Assembly: GCA_026414565.1 (NCBI GenBank)
Contig: JAOAIT010000061.1
Coordinates: forward strand, 1 to 64,000
Direction of reading: 5' to 3'
Source of the DNA: Verrucomicrobiia bacterium
Lineage (GTDB): Bacteria; Verrucomicrobiota; Verrucomicrobiia; Limisphaerales; Fontisphaeraceae
Length of the DNA stretch: 64,000 nt
Of the stretch, positions 29,901 to 37,240 are shown one piece after another. The notes under the pieces are model-generated. The model searched no databases and was not told the DNA's origin. It saw only the letters and a program-made list of their open reading frames with translations. Position 1 is the stretch's first letter. Each line of letters begins with the position of its first letter. A program made the position numbers and the translations under genes.

Positions 29901-30406
29901 CGAATCTGGTATTCCGGCTGCTGCGCGATGATGGGGCGGTGGTGTACCTCAATGGCGGGGAGGTGTTCCGCAGCAACATGCCGCCGGGGCCGGTGGGCTA
30001 TGCCACGTTGGCCAGCAGCGCCGTGTCCGGGGCGGATGAACAAACCTATTTTGAGTTTGTGGTGCCGGTGGCCGGGGTGCTGGGGGGGTTGAATTTGGTG
30101 GCGGTGGAGATTCATCAAAACTCGGCGACGAGCAGTGATCTGGCCTTTGATCTGGCGCTGGAGGGGCGGGGTTTCCAGGGGCCGCCGCCGACGGCGGTGG
30201 CGCCGCCGCCGGAGTGGCAGGCGGGGCAACTGCAGTTGTTGTGGCCCACCAACATGCATGGGTGGGAGCTGTACTCCTCCCCCACGCTGGGCCCGGAGGC
30301 GCTCTGGCAGCCGGTGGCGGGGACGCTGCTGCAGACCAATGGTTTTTATCTTTTCCGCACGGCGCCCACCGGGGCCAGCCGTTATTTCCGGCTGGAGCAG
30401 CGTTGA
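23936..30406 (+). CDS. Giant surface/secreted metalloprotease with PKD and five jelly-roll-like modules
   Basis: 2156 residues. The N-terminal hydrophobic segment (WLGAVVLVAVMAVWML) is a signal or anchor. A zinc metalloprotease domain (about 340-650) contains HEYGHNLGLGH at 473-483, the HExxHxxGxxH pattern of M6/M11-type metzincins. A PKD domain (660-741; YYWDFGNGN) and a carboxypeptidase-regulatory-like domain (743-828) follow. Then come five modules of about 170 residues (832-1001, 1107-1278, 1373-1541, 1645-1811, 1908-2078), each with LxRDDGAVVYLNGxE, NxLAVEVHQ and SSDLxFDLxL, separated by Ig-like domains. The C-terminus ends in ASRYFRLEQR. The same module occurs twice in the CotH protein. 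Probably an exported protease with adhesion modules. The ATG at 23936 was preferred over a TTG at 23855. Confidence 0.88.
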   Translation: MISRRGAPWLGAVVLVAVMAVWMLQRQPAPPEASGFSSFQAVPSEPSPTQAVGVQPAPQSAALAREAGHDHAEPAHAAPAAALPPPRRPGAAWAVSPPEPALAAFHRWVERYWEAGAAEREALAAEGEALARARLAVMLELMQHDPERALARAVPPWVWAQLPAAVQAQVEQPVNAVADYEVLCVLPAGENQPGGLVRTVRMGDVQSRVFTFGRGLEYVTRPRVPVQGILVARPPQVALAHERLAAATHWMVLDPQPARYLEGPELESLRAAVGEAAACAATGEAWTARGTPAALQLGGEVRLFASPEVAAAWVAAQPAVQDLDEPLPPGNLPTAASSYTEGRKRFILFRVDFPDYAGEVMSTNEALTLMRDLAAWMSEVSQGRLNIAPVGEGSDITPTMRLPNEVESYQNMGTLLGACRTAATALGYDMNKYDFYFVCTAGKPTATFAGLGYVGGVGFWLANRYWDVRTGAHEYGHNLGLGHANWWNTSGASMLGTGTSEEYGDPFDTMGGSGGGARHFSSFSKNKLGWIPDADCPTVSGSGFYRLYAHDDPRASGVRGLRFRRANGDYWMEFRQLFTGNRAMMNGLAFRWVGGSTTLLDATPGSAGSKDDHPLVIGRTFSDRKLGLHVTPVGKGNTYPQSLDVIIQVGSFPNNRNPQARVTASATQVAVNAPVQFSVTASDPDGDGLAYYWDFGNGNYSVENQPTATQSFASAGDYVVHCLVSDMKGGLGVGAVMVRVGSSTSYQIAGRVVTTNAQPVPGMLVRVNASRYAWVQDDGSYLLTQLGAGSHQLTVYEPFYNELNFVNPFFNNPVTVGPNFSGADFVQFPGALFISTTLVAKESRWKYLDDGSNQGTAWRQAGFNDSAWASGDGPLGYGQGGERTILSYGGVSTNKHITYYFRTTFTNSTPPSAFTNLVLEVKRDDGVLVWLNGQEIFRDNLPTGAVTHTTRALAAVEPDNYLRAELAPGVLQTGVNTLAVEVHQVEPTSSDLFFDLALTGMSRTNAANVQMLYLASPRSGEVFIHPTNISLSAVAQSDAAAVSQVRIYANDQLLIADSTAPYAGFWPQAPVGQHQLYAVAVLANGQMLTSAPVAITVRLPEPAPPPSVTNLLIAAGARWQFFTGPTGAPPAWAAVDFDASGWSNGLAELGYGENDEATRLSYGTNSNNKWITAYFRHAFVVSDPYAITNAVLQLKRDDGAVVYLNGQEILRDLMPEGPIRYDTLATMAAEDDGKTFFSFPFAALPFLPGTNVLAVEVHQNAVTSSDLSFDLSLTVWMATNRPRGVYWVTPAAGAEAPAGALPLAVQVVSGGGAPFQRVAYYANGQWLAEVPAPFAWTWASPPVDRVELVAVASDGVGGSVTSAPVQVSFTAPPPWQSVVAWGEVWKYWDDRLPPAGAWTNLAYADQNWKAGAARLGYGGDGERTVIFDGGDPAFRHITAWFRKTFLANPAGLTQLELRLICDDGAVVYLNGQEVFRHNLPAGLISYNSLALTAVSGADETTPVRVTLSPTVLRSGTNVLAVEVHQNSITSSDLGFDLELIGRRMVPSAPATVYVTAPAQGARLVAPAAVTLTAFAVSNAQPAQRVEYLINGQRAGAASVYPYARGWTNPPAGDYVVMAVADFGGGVVMTSAPVALTVAPLPPPVQPVLATWIPAGATWRYWDNVAAVAPGWNERAFQDAAWPVGQARFGWGWDGERTELTAGRITHYFRYTFTVTNPALYTEMVFQLVRDDGAVVYLNGREVFRSNMPEGTVTAATLAAGTVNTPEETTFFETVVPVAGAGLVAGTNVVAVELHQSSATSSDGGFDMQLIARGTTEPRLWLLRPARDEVVVAGQPLILEAAAWTGLAPAGETIEFYAGAQKIGETAPGETQWTWANPALGVYAVSARLRLASGVTLVSAPVTVTVQYPPYVATLISTGAVWRYWDRGTLPATNWARRGYSDAAWSAGPGRLGYGDDGEVTVLQTGPTNNKYTAYYFRRWFSVPSGVTLTNLVFRLLRDDGAVVYLNGGEVFRSNMPPGPVGYATLASSAVSGADEQTYFEFVVPVAGVLGGLNLVAVEIHQNSATSSDLAFDLALEGRGFQGPPPTAVAPPPEWQAGQLQLLWPTNMHGWELYSSPTLGPEALWQPVAGTLLQTNGFYLFRTAPTGASRYFRLEQR

Positions 30407-30456
30407 GGGGCCGGGGCCGGCGGGGGGGCAGGGGGGTTGCGCTGGCGCAAAATTGT

Positions 30457-30473
30457 TCCAGTAAAACACTGGA
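30457..30473. promoter_or_regulatory. Inverted repeat upstream of carB half-gene
   Basis: TCCAGT and ACTGGA arms around AAAAC form a perfect 6-bp dyad, 65 bp before the carB start. There is no T-run, so an operator or leader hairpin is more likely than a terminator. The function is not shown. Confidence 0.25.
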
Positions 30474-30538
30474 CAAATGCTGCTTCCCAAGCTTTTATTT
30501 GCCGGATTTTGCGGGCACCCCGCCGCGCAATCCCGCGC

Positions 30539-32344
30539 ATGAACATGGAATTGATTAAACGCGCCAAAGCGCTTGGTTTCTCCGACCGGCAAATCGCCCA
30601 TTTAACTGGCCAGACTGAGGACGCCGTGCGCGCCTGGCGTCTGGCGCACGGGTTGACGCCTTGTTACCGGCTGGTGGACACCTGTGCGGCGGAGTTTGAG
30701 GCGTACACGCCGTATTATTACTCGACCTATGACCGGGGGGATGACGAGGTCAAACCCAGTGACCGGCCCAAGATAATGATATTGGGCGGCGGTCCCAACC
30801 GCATCGGGCAGGGCATCGAGTTTGATTACTGCTGCGTGCATGCCGCCTTTGCGTTGAAGGAAATCGGGTATGAGACGATCATGGTCAACTCGAATCCGGA
30901 GACGGTATCCACGGATTATGACACCAGTGACCGGCTGTACTTCGAGCCGTTGACCCTGGAGGACGTGCTGCACATTTATCACCGGGAGAAGTGTCAGGGG
31001 GCGATTGCGCAGTTTGGGGGGCAGACGCCGTTGAACCTGGCGCTGGGTTTGCAGCGCAACGGTGTGAACATCATCGGGACCTCTCCGCAGAGCATTGAGA
31101 TTGCCGAGGACCGGAAGCTGTTTGCGGCCATGCTGCGGAAGCTGGACATTCCGCAGCCGCCCAACGGCATTGCCACCAATGAGACGGAGGCGCTGGCGGT
31201 GGCGCGGGAGCTGGGGTATCCCGTGCTGGTGCGGCCGTCGTTTGTGCTGGGGGGGCGGGCCATGCAGATTGTGTATTCCGATGCTGATCTGGCCCATTAC
31301 ATGCGCTTTGCGGTGGAGGCCTCCCCCGAGCGGCCGGTGCTGGTGGACAAGTTTCTGGAGGATGCGATTGAGGTGGACGTGGATTGCATTGCGGATGTGG
31401 GCTTGTATTCCCGCCCGGAGCAGGGCCTGGTGGTGGTGGGCGGCATGTTGGAGCACATCGAGTTTGCCGGGGTGCACTCGGGGGATGCGGCCATGGTGCT
31501 GCCGCCGCACACGCTGAGCCAGGAGACGATCGCCACCATCCGGGAGTACACCCACGCCATGGCGCGCGAGCTGCGTGTGGCGGGGCTGATGAATGTGCAA
31601 TACGCCGTGAAGGAGGGGCGGGTGTATGTGCTGGAGGTGAACCCTCGTGCCTCGCGCACGGTGCCGTTTGTGAGCAAGGCCATCGGGGTGCCGCTGGCGA
31701 AGCTGGCCGCCAAGGTGATGGCGGGCCGGCCGCTCAGTGAGCTGGGTTTCACGGCGGAGATCTGGCCTTCCTACTGGGCGGTCAAGGAGTCGGTATTCCC
31801 CTTCAGCCGGTTTCACGGGCAGGACATTTTGCTGTCGCCGGAGATGCGCTCCACCGGGGAGGTCATGGGACTGGATGCGGATCTGGGGATTGCCTATGCG
31901 AAATCGCAGATGGCGGCCGGCTCACCGCTGCCCACTGCGGGGCGGGTGTTCATCAGCGTGAGCGATGCGGACAAGCCGCACATTGCGGCGGTGGCGCGGC
32001 AGTTTTTGGAGCTGGGTTTTGAGCTGGTGGCGACGCACGGCACGGCGGCGGCCATCAGCCGGGCGGGCCTGCCGGTGAAGACGGTGTTCAAATTAAGCGA
32101 AGGGCGGCCCAATTCGGTGGACATGCTGAAAAACCGGGAGATTCAACTGGTGATCAACACCCCGTCCGGGCAGGCGCCGCGCGCGGACGAGATCAAGATA
32201 CGGACGACGGCGGTGTACACGGGGACGCCGATCATGACGACGCTGGGCGGGGCCAAGGCGGCGGCACTGGGGATAGCGGCGTTGAAGCAGCGGGGTTATG
32301 AGGTGAAGACCTTGCAGGAGTATCACACCGTGCGGCCGGCTTAA
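30539..32344 (+). CDS. carB2: Carbamoyl-phosphate synthase large subunit, C-terminal half (split CarB)
   Basis: 601 residues matching roughly the second half of a normal 1070-residue CarB. It begins in the oligomerisation domain (MELIKRAKALGFSDRQIAHL; VDTCAAEFEAYTPYYYSTYD), then has the second ATP-grasp domain (MILGGGPNRIGQGIEFDYCC; NPETVSTDYDTSDRLYFEP; FGGQTPLNLALGL; LEVNPRASRTVPFVSKA) and the MGS-like allosteric domain (VFISVSDADKP; VYTGTPIMTTLGGAKAAA). This half makes carbamoyl phosphate from carbamate. The N-terminal half, which makes carboxyphosphate, is not upstream: the preceding gene is the metalloprotease. Split CarB is known in some archaea and Aquifex. The start is an ATG with no truncation signs. 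Confidence 0.9.
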   Translation: MNMELIKRAKALGFSDRQIAHLTGQTEDAVRAWRLAHGLTPCYRLVDTCAAEFEAYTPYYYSTYDRGDDEVKPSDRPKIMILGGGPNRIGQGIEFDYCCVHAAFALKEIGYETIMVNSNPETVSTDYDTSDRLYFEPLTLEDVLHIYHREKCQGAIAQFGGQTPLNLALGLQRNGVNIIGTSPQSIEIAEDRKLFAAMLRKLDIPQPPNGIATNETEALAVARELGYPVLVRPSFVLGGRAMQIVYSDADLAHYMRFAVEASPERPVLVDKFLEDAIEVDVDCIADVGLYSRPEQGLVVVGGMLEHIEFAGVHSGDAAMVLPPHTLSQETIATIREYTHAMARELRVAGLMNVQYAVKEGRVYVLEVNPRASRTVPFVSKAIGVPLAKLAAKVMAGRPLSELGFTAEIWPSYWAVKESVFPFSRFHGQDILLSPEMRSTGEVMGLDADLGIAYAKSQMAAGSPLPTAGRVFISVSDADKPHIAAVARQFLELGFELVATHGTAAAISRAGLPVKTVFKLSEGRPNSVDMLKNREIQLVINTPSGQAPRADEIKIRTTAVYTGTPIMTTLGGAKAAALGIAALKQRGYEVKTLQEYHTVRPA

Positions 32345-32673
32345 TCCGGGGGCCCGGTTTTTTCCGTGGCGGCGCGGGAATCCTGCACGATTTTTTCCAG
32401 CAGGTTGAGGTATTCGGCAAAGGCGCGGCGGCCGGCTTCGGAGAGCGCGAGGGTGGTAAGGGGGCGTTTGTTGAAGGTGCTTTTGGTCATCACCACGTAA
32501 CCGGCCTCCTGCAGGGTGCGGAGGTGGGTGGTGAGGTTGCCGTCGGTCATCTGCAACAAGGCCCGCAGGTCGGTATAGGAAAGCTCCGGATTGGCCGCCA
32601 ACAGGGACATGATGGCCAGCCGCCCTTTTTCGTGGATCACGCGATCCAGATGGCGGAATGCCTCCGGGTCCAT
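32341..32673 (-). CDS. Winged-helix transcriptional regulator (HTH_34/MarR-like)
   Basis: 110 residues. The fold is read from RLAIMSLLAANPELSYTDL, the recognition region MTDGNLTTHLRTLQEAGYV and the wing MTKSTFNKRPLTTLALSEAG. These small regulators often control a membrane protein encoded next door; here the partner gene ends 3 bp upstream. Its stop codon overlaps the convergent carB stop (TTAA shared at 32341-32344). Confidence 0.85.
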   Translation of the reverse strand: MDPEAFRHLDRVIHEKGRLAIMSLLAANPELSYTDLRALLQMTDGNLTTHLRTLQEAGYVVMTKSTFNKRPLTTLALSEAGRRAFAEYLNLLEKIVQDSRAATEKTGPPD

Positions 32674-32676
32674 GCG

Positions 32677-33294
32677 TCAGGAGGTTTTTTTCTCGGTGAA
32701 ATAAAGGTAAATCCCGTAGGCCAGATGCGGCCCGCCGAAGAGCGCCCCCGCCCACAGATGCGCCCCGGCGCCGGCGGCGGGGGGGCCGGCGTGCAGGAAA
32801 TAACCGCCGAGGGCCAGTCCCAGCAGCGCCATCAATCCGCCAAAAAGCCGGATGCCCCGGCGCATGAAGAAGCCGGCGGCGTTCAAGGCCAGGCCATAAA
32901 GGAGCAGCCACAAGAGGAGCAGCTCATACACGCTTTCCGGGGCGGGCTGCCCCAGGCACCAGTACACGCTCAACACGACGGCGGCCACGGCGGGGAGGGC
33001 CACGGCCTGCGCCACGCGCCGCATGGGCGGGGACCAGAAAGGCTCGGCGGCCTTGAAGGCCTGCCGGCGAATGAGCAGGCTGACGAGGACCATCGCCACC
33101 AGCGCGGTGCCGCCCCAGAACAGGACAAAGGGGATGGGCTCGCCCAGATTCAACTTCCAGCCCAGCAGGCCCGCCGCCAGCCCGAGCGCGCCGGTGAGGG
33201 TGGTCACCGGCGCCAGCGCGCGCCGATACAAGGCGGAGCGCTCCATCAGGGTGCGGATGGTGTGCAACTGTTGTGCCGCCCAGTCAGAGTTCAT
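32677..33294 (-). CDS. Uncharacterised multi-pass membrane protein
   Basis: 205 residues with about 6 hydrophobic segments (for example LTGALGLAAGLLGW, FVLFWGGTALVAMVLVSLLI and LLLLWLLLYGLALNAAGFF), preceded by a cytosolic helix HTIRTLMERSALYRRAL. It is found with HTH_34 regulators but its function is unknown. It precedes the regulator by 3 bp, so the two form an operon. The ATG at 33294 was chosen because the longer frame (to 33375) overlaps the end of the TPR gene. Confidence 0.75.
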   Translation of the reverse strand: MNSDWAAQQLHTIRTLMERSALYRRALAPVTTLTGALGLAAGLLGWKLNLGEPIPFVLFWGGTALVAMVLVSLLIRRQAFKAAEPFWSPPMRRVAQAVALPAVAAVVLSVYWCLGQPAPESVYELLLLWLLLYGLALNAAGFFMRRGIRLFGGLMALLGLALGGYFLHAGPPAAGAGAHLWAGALFGGPHLAYGIYLYFTEKKTS

Positions 33295-33353
33295 GAGCGT
33301 ACTTTGCCCGGAGCGGGCCGGGGCAGCAAGTGCGAAGCCGGGCGGGGGGCGGG

Positions 33354-34925
33354 CTAGGGGTGCTGCCGCAGCCACTCGCGGAGGGCCGCAGCCTGGGGAT
33401 GATTGGGCTGCAGTTCGAGCAGGCGCTGGTAATGAGCGCGGGCCTTGGGCACGTCGTGCAATTCCTGCAGGTAGATGTTGGCCACAAACATGCGGCCGTT
33501 GGTTTCCTGGGGCTGGGCGGCGTAGAAGCGTTCAAATTCGGCCACCGCATCGGCGGCAAAACCGGCCTGGTGCAGAGCGAGCGCAAAATTGAAGCGGGTG
33601 CTGGCGGCCTCGGGTTGCAACACGAGGGCCTGCTCATACGCCGACAAGGCCCGGGGCCAGTCCCGGTTTTCCATGGCCACGCGCCCGAGCATGGCATGGG
33701 CTTCAAAGAGCGTGGGATCGGCTTTGACGGCGGCTTCGTAATGCTTCTGGGCGTCAGCCCAATTTTGGGCCTGGCGGGCGGCTTCGCCCGCCTGATAGTG
33801 CGTCAGGGCTTTGGTGCGGTCGCCGGGCTCCGGTTTGGGGGGGCGCAGATAGGTGTAACGCCGGGCGGCTCCCGGCGGCGGGGGGGGTGCCGGTTCGGGG
33901 GCGGCGGGCGGCGTGGTGGTAGTGGTGGTGATGGCGGGGGCCGCCGGGGGCGCAGAAGTGGCGGGCCGGGTCACGGCGGCCACTGCCTCGGGGTTGGCCG
34001 GCCGGTTGGTGCGGGGCGGCGGGGAGGGGGCGACGGCAGGATTGGTTGCCGCAGGCCCGCGGGCCAAGTTGGTGGGGGCGGTGAGGGCGGGGGGCGGGGG
34101 CGAGGTGGGTGGGGGAGGCGTTGGGGTGGTGACAAGGTTGGTGGTGGCGGAGGCGGCGCCGTGCAGCTCGGCCTCCAACAGTTTGGCCACCTGCGCCACC
34201 TGGGCGCGGAAAGGCGGCTCGGGAGTGAAACTGAGGTAGCGCTGATAGTATTTCAGGGCCAGCGGCTTGTTGCCCAGATGGGTGTGATGCAGGATGGCGA
34301 GGTTGAGGGTGGCGGGCCGATGCTGGGGCGCGATCTGCAACACATTTTGCAGGGAGGCGGCGGCTTCCTGGGGGCGGTTGCGCATCCATTGGGCGATGGC
34401 CAGGCCGTTCAGCGCCTCGGGTTGCGCGCCGCGGGCGGCGAGGTAACTTTTGAAGCTGCGTTCGGCTTCATCGGCCTTGCCGGCGCGCACCAGCGCGATG
34501 GCATGCATCAGTTGGAAGTCCGCGTTTTTGGCGTCGAAAACGAGCACACTGCCGAAGTGCTGGGCGGCATCGGCCGCCCGGTTTAATTCCAGGCAGAGGC
34601 AGGCCAGATTCCAGCGGGCCGCCACCAGATTGGGATTGATGGCCAGGGCCTTGCGGTAGGCGGTTTCGGCGCCATCGGGCAGGCCGGCGTAGTGATGGGC
34701 CACGCCGAGCTGGTTCCAGGCGAGCGCGTTGTTGGGCAGGAGAGCGGAGGCTTTTTGGAGGGGCTTGATGGCCTCGTGGTATTGCCCCTCGCGCACCAGG
34801 CGGTCTCCCTCCAGCAATTCCTTGACGCCGGGGGGCGAGCAACCCGCCGTCAAGGCGAGTGCCAGCGCCCACCAGCTCCAGGGGGCGCTGCGCGATACAC
34901 CCCGTTTTTTGGTGGTGACCATCAT
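33354..34925 (-). CDS. TPR-repeat lipoprotein
   Basis: About 523 residues. A lipobox (ALALTAGC) at the end of the hydrophobic N-terminus predicts a lipid-anchored envelope protein. TPR repeats fill residues about 35-235 (AWNQLGVAHHYAGLPDGAE; ALNGLAIAQWMRNRPQEAA) and 375 to the end (AHAMLGRVAMENRDWPRAL). A Pro/Thr/Ala-rich linker of about 120 residues (TTTTTTPPAAPEPAPPPPP) joins them. It likely scaffolds an envelope complex; the partner is unknown. Adjacent ATG codons at 34925 and 34922 are equally good starts. Confidence 0.82.
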   Translation of the reverse strand: MMVTTKKRGVSRSAPWSWWALALALTAGCSPPGVKELLEGDRLVREGQYHEAIKPLQKASALLPNNALAWNQLGVAHHYAGLPDGAETAYRKALAINPNLVAARWNLACLCLELNRAADAAQHFGSVLVFDAKNADFQLMHAIALVRAGKADEAERSFKSYLAARGAQPEALNGLAIAQWMRNRPQEAAASLQNVLQIAPQHRPATLNLAILHHTHLGNKPLALKYYQRYLSFTPEPPFRAQVAQVAKLLEAELHGAASATTNLVTTPTPPPPTSPPPPALTAPTNLARGPAATNPAVAPSPPPRTNRPANPEAVAAVTRPATSAPPAAPAITTTTTTPPAAPEPAPPPPPGAARRYTYLRPPKPEPGDRTKALTHYQAGEAARQAQNWADAQKHYEAAVKADPTLFEAHAMLGRVAMENRDWPRALSAYEQALVLQPEAASTRFNFALALHQAGFAADAVAEFERFYAAQPQETNGRMFVANIYLQELHDVPKARAHYQRLLELQPNHPQAAALREWLRQHP

Positions 34926-35041
34926 CGCTGGTGGTACCATCCGCCCCGCCGTGTGTCAAGAAACCCGGCCTGAGAACCTACAGGCGGTGACGGACGGCGG
35001 GGCGGGAGTTTGAGCGAGGCCGCCCCTGGAAGTGTTGGATT

Positions 35042-36112
35042 ATGGGTACGAAGGCAATGAACAGGTGTGGTTGGGTCAGGCGTTGCGCGCTGGCGGTGGC
35101 GGTGGCGGTGGCGGGCCTGGGCGGCCTGCCGGCGGCCGCCGCGACGTCTCCGCCGGCGCCCTCCCGGGTGGTGATGGTGCATCATCCGGAGGCCACGCGC
35201 CATTTGCAGCCGCAGCCGGAGGTGATGCAGCGGATGGTGGAGGAGGGGTTGCGGCGCTGTTTTGGGCGGGCGGACAGCGGGGAGGTTTGGCGGAGCCTCA
35301 TGCCCACGCAAACGGTGGTGGGGATCAAGGTGTATGCGTTGCCGGGCAAACTGAGCGGCACGCGGCCGGAGGTGGTGGCGGCGCTGGCCCGGAGCCTGAT
35401 CCAGGCGGGTTGGGAGCCGAAGCGGGTGATCATCTGGGACAAGAGCCGCGAGGCCCTGTGGCGCGCCGGTTATGGGGAGCTGGCGGCCACTTTGGGGGTG
35501 CGCGTCGAGGCCGTCAGCGAGGGAGGCTATGATCCCGAGGTGGCGTATGAGCGGCCGGTGCTGGGCAATCTGGTGTATGGCGATGTCGAGTTTGGCCGGG
35601 AAGGGCCGGGGGTGGGCAGGCGGTCGCACGTGGCGCGATTGATCACGCAAAAGATACAGCGGCACATGGTGGTGACGCCCCTGTTGAATCACAACCAGGT
35701 GGAGATCACGGGGCATTTGTACAGCCTTGCGCTGGGGGGCGTGGATAATGTGCAGCGGTTTGAGGCCAACGCCACGCAGCTCATGGAGGCGGTGCCGGAA
35801 ATTGTGGCGCTGGAGTGTTTTGCCGATCGGCTCCTGTTTTGTGTTACGGATGCGTTGATCGCCCAGTATGAGGGTCAGCAGCGCAGCTTGTTGCATTACT
35901 CGGTGGTGCTCAATGAGCTTTGGTTCAGCCGCGATCCGGTGGCGCTGGATGTGCTGGGGCGTGACCGTCTCCAGCGATTGCGCGACGCGGCCCGGGCGGT
36001 GCCGCGCAAAATACAAAATGAACTCTTTAGCAACGCCGCGCTGCTGGAGCTGGGGGTGGCCGATGTGTCGCGCATCAAAATTGAGCGGGTGAATCTGCCG
36101 GCGGAGCCGTGA
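35042..36112 (+). CDS. Exported DUF362 domain protein
   Basis: 356 residues. A signal peptide (CALAVAVAVAGLGGLPAAAA) is followed by the DUF362 pattern: VVGIKVYALPGKLSGTRPEV, ARSLIQAGWEPKRVIIWDKS and a later VTPLLNHNQVEITGHLYSLA. DUF362 proteins are poorly characterised; some carry ferredoxin domains, but no Fe-S Cys cluster is visible here. It is 128 bp upstream of parB on the same strand. Confidence 0.82.
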   Translation: MGTKAMNRCGWVRRCALAVAVAVAGLGGLPAAAATSPPAPSRVVMVHHPEATRHLQPQPEVMQRMVEEGLRRCFGRADSGEVWRSLMPTQTVVGIKVYALPGKLSGTRPEVVAALARSLIQAGWEPKRVIIWDKSREALWRAGYGELAATLGVRVEAVSEGGYDPEVAYERPVLGNLVYGDVEFGREGPGVGRRSHVARLITQKIQRHMVVTPLLNHNQVEITGHLYSLALGGVDNVQRFEANATQLMEAVPEIVALECFADRLLFCVTDALIAQYEGQQRSLLHYSVVLNELWFSRDPVALDVLGRDRLQRLRDAARAVPRKIQNELFSNAALLELGVADVSRIKIERVNLPAEP

Positions 36113-36240
36113 AGCCTGCGGCAGGGCGGGTCCGGGGGGGGCAGGCAGCCTTCGGCGTTTGCCCGGGGCGCGGGCTTTTGGATCAACGGGCGCATAAAAC
36201 TTTTGCCTTTTTTGGGAAGGTTGGACACTCTCCTTGGGCG

Positions 36241-37200
36241 ATGAAACCTGTTTTGGGCCGTGGTTTGGATGCATTGCTGGGCAAGAGCAGCCCGGCCGCC
36301 CGGCCGTCACCAGCCGGGACTGGCGCCGCAGGGACGGGCGCCGCCGGGGTGACCGCCCCGGCGGGAGCGGCCGCGGCGGCGGGGCCGTCCGACAGCCGGG
36401 AGCGGGTGTTGCAGGTGCCGGTGCAGCGGATTCATCCGTGTCCCCTGCAGCCGCGGAAAGATTTTCCGGAGGAGTCGCTGCGCGAGCTGGCTGAATCCAT
36501 CAAGGCGCAGGGGATCATCCAGCCGTTGATCGTGCGTGAGCGCGGCGAGGGGTTTCAACTCATTGCCGGCGAGCGGCGGTATCGGGCGGCGAAGCTGGCG
36601 GGGCTGGCCACGGTGCCGGTGGTGGTAAAGCAGGCGGATGACCGGACGGCGCTGGAGATGATGCTGGTGGAGAACCTGCAGCGGGAAAACCTCAATCCGA
36701 TGGAGGAGGCGCTGGGGTATGCGGAGTTGATTCATCAATTTCAACTTACCCAGGAGGAAGCCGCCGCCAAGGTGGGGCGGAGCCGGGCGTCGGTGGCGAA
36801 TGCGCTGCGGCTGCTCAAGCTGCCGGTCGAGGTGCAGCAGTGGCTCAAGGAGGGCCAGCTCAGTGTGGGCCATGCCAAGGTGCTGCTCAGCCTGCTGGCG
36901 CCGGAGCAGCAGCGGCTGGCGGCGGAGAAGACGATCAAGGAAGGCCTGAGCGTGCGGCAGTTGGAGGAATTGGCCGCGTTGTGGCAGTCGCAGCCGCCGC
37001 CCAGGAAGAGCAGCGCGGCGGCCGCGCCCGCGCCGGCGCGGGATGTGCACATTGTGGATTTGGAGCAGCGGCTGCAGCAGCGGTTTGGGACGCGGGTGAC
37101 GCTGCGATACCGGAAGGGGAAGGGGGCGGTGGAAATCCGTTTTTACAGTGACGCCGAGCTGGAACGAATACTTGACATCAGCGGCATAAAACTGGAGTAA
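36241..37200 (+). CDS. parB: Chromosome-partitioning protein ParB
   Basis: 319 residues. The start is [16 protein letters not shown], the standard ParB N-terminus. After a Gly/Ala/Pro-rich spacer comes the ParB/Spo0J CTPase domain ([51 protein letters not shown]). The parS-binding helix-turn-helix is [20 protein letters not shown]. The C-terminal dimerisation region ends [15 protein letters not shown]. It loads on parS sites and organises the origin region. parA is not adjacent. Confidence 0.95.
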   Translation: MKPVLGRGLDALLGKSSPAARPSPAGTGAAGTGAAGVTAPAGAAAAAGPSDSRERVLQVPVQRIHPCPLQPRKDFPEESLRELAESIKAQGIIQPLIVRERGEGFQLIAGERRYRAAKLAGLATVPVVVKQADDRTALEMMLVENLQRENLNPMEEALGYAELIHQFQLTQEEAAAKVGRSRASVANALRLLKLPVEVQQWLKEGQLSVGHAKVLLSLLAPEQQRLAAEKTIKEGLSVRQLEELAALWQSQPPPRKSSAAAAPAPARDVHIVDLEQRLQQRFGTRVTLRYRKGKGAVEIRFYSDAELERILDISGIKLE

Positions 37201-37240
37201 TAGCGGTCTTTAATTGATAACAGAAACTAATTATTGAAAC

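Noticed and set aside
30437-30538. N-terminal extension of carB to an earlier start
   Set aside because: The 34 extra residues are not CarB-like and cover the inverted repeat and leader.
27734-30601. 955-codon minus-strand open frame
   Set aside because: Antisense to the same metalloprotease; composition is that of a reversed GC-rich gene.
33284-33400. CGGGAGC/GCCCGGAGC-like strings, including near 33305, 36395 and 63320
   Set aside because: They match only part of the GCTCCSGGAGC palindrome, so they were not counted as phage-island motif copies.
36241-37200. Replication origin near parB
   Set aside because: No parA, dnaA-box cluster or consensus parS palindrome was seen around it.
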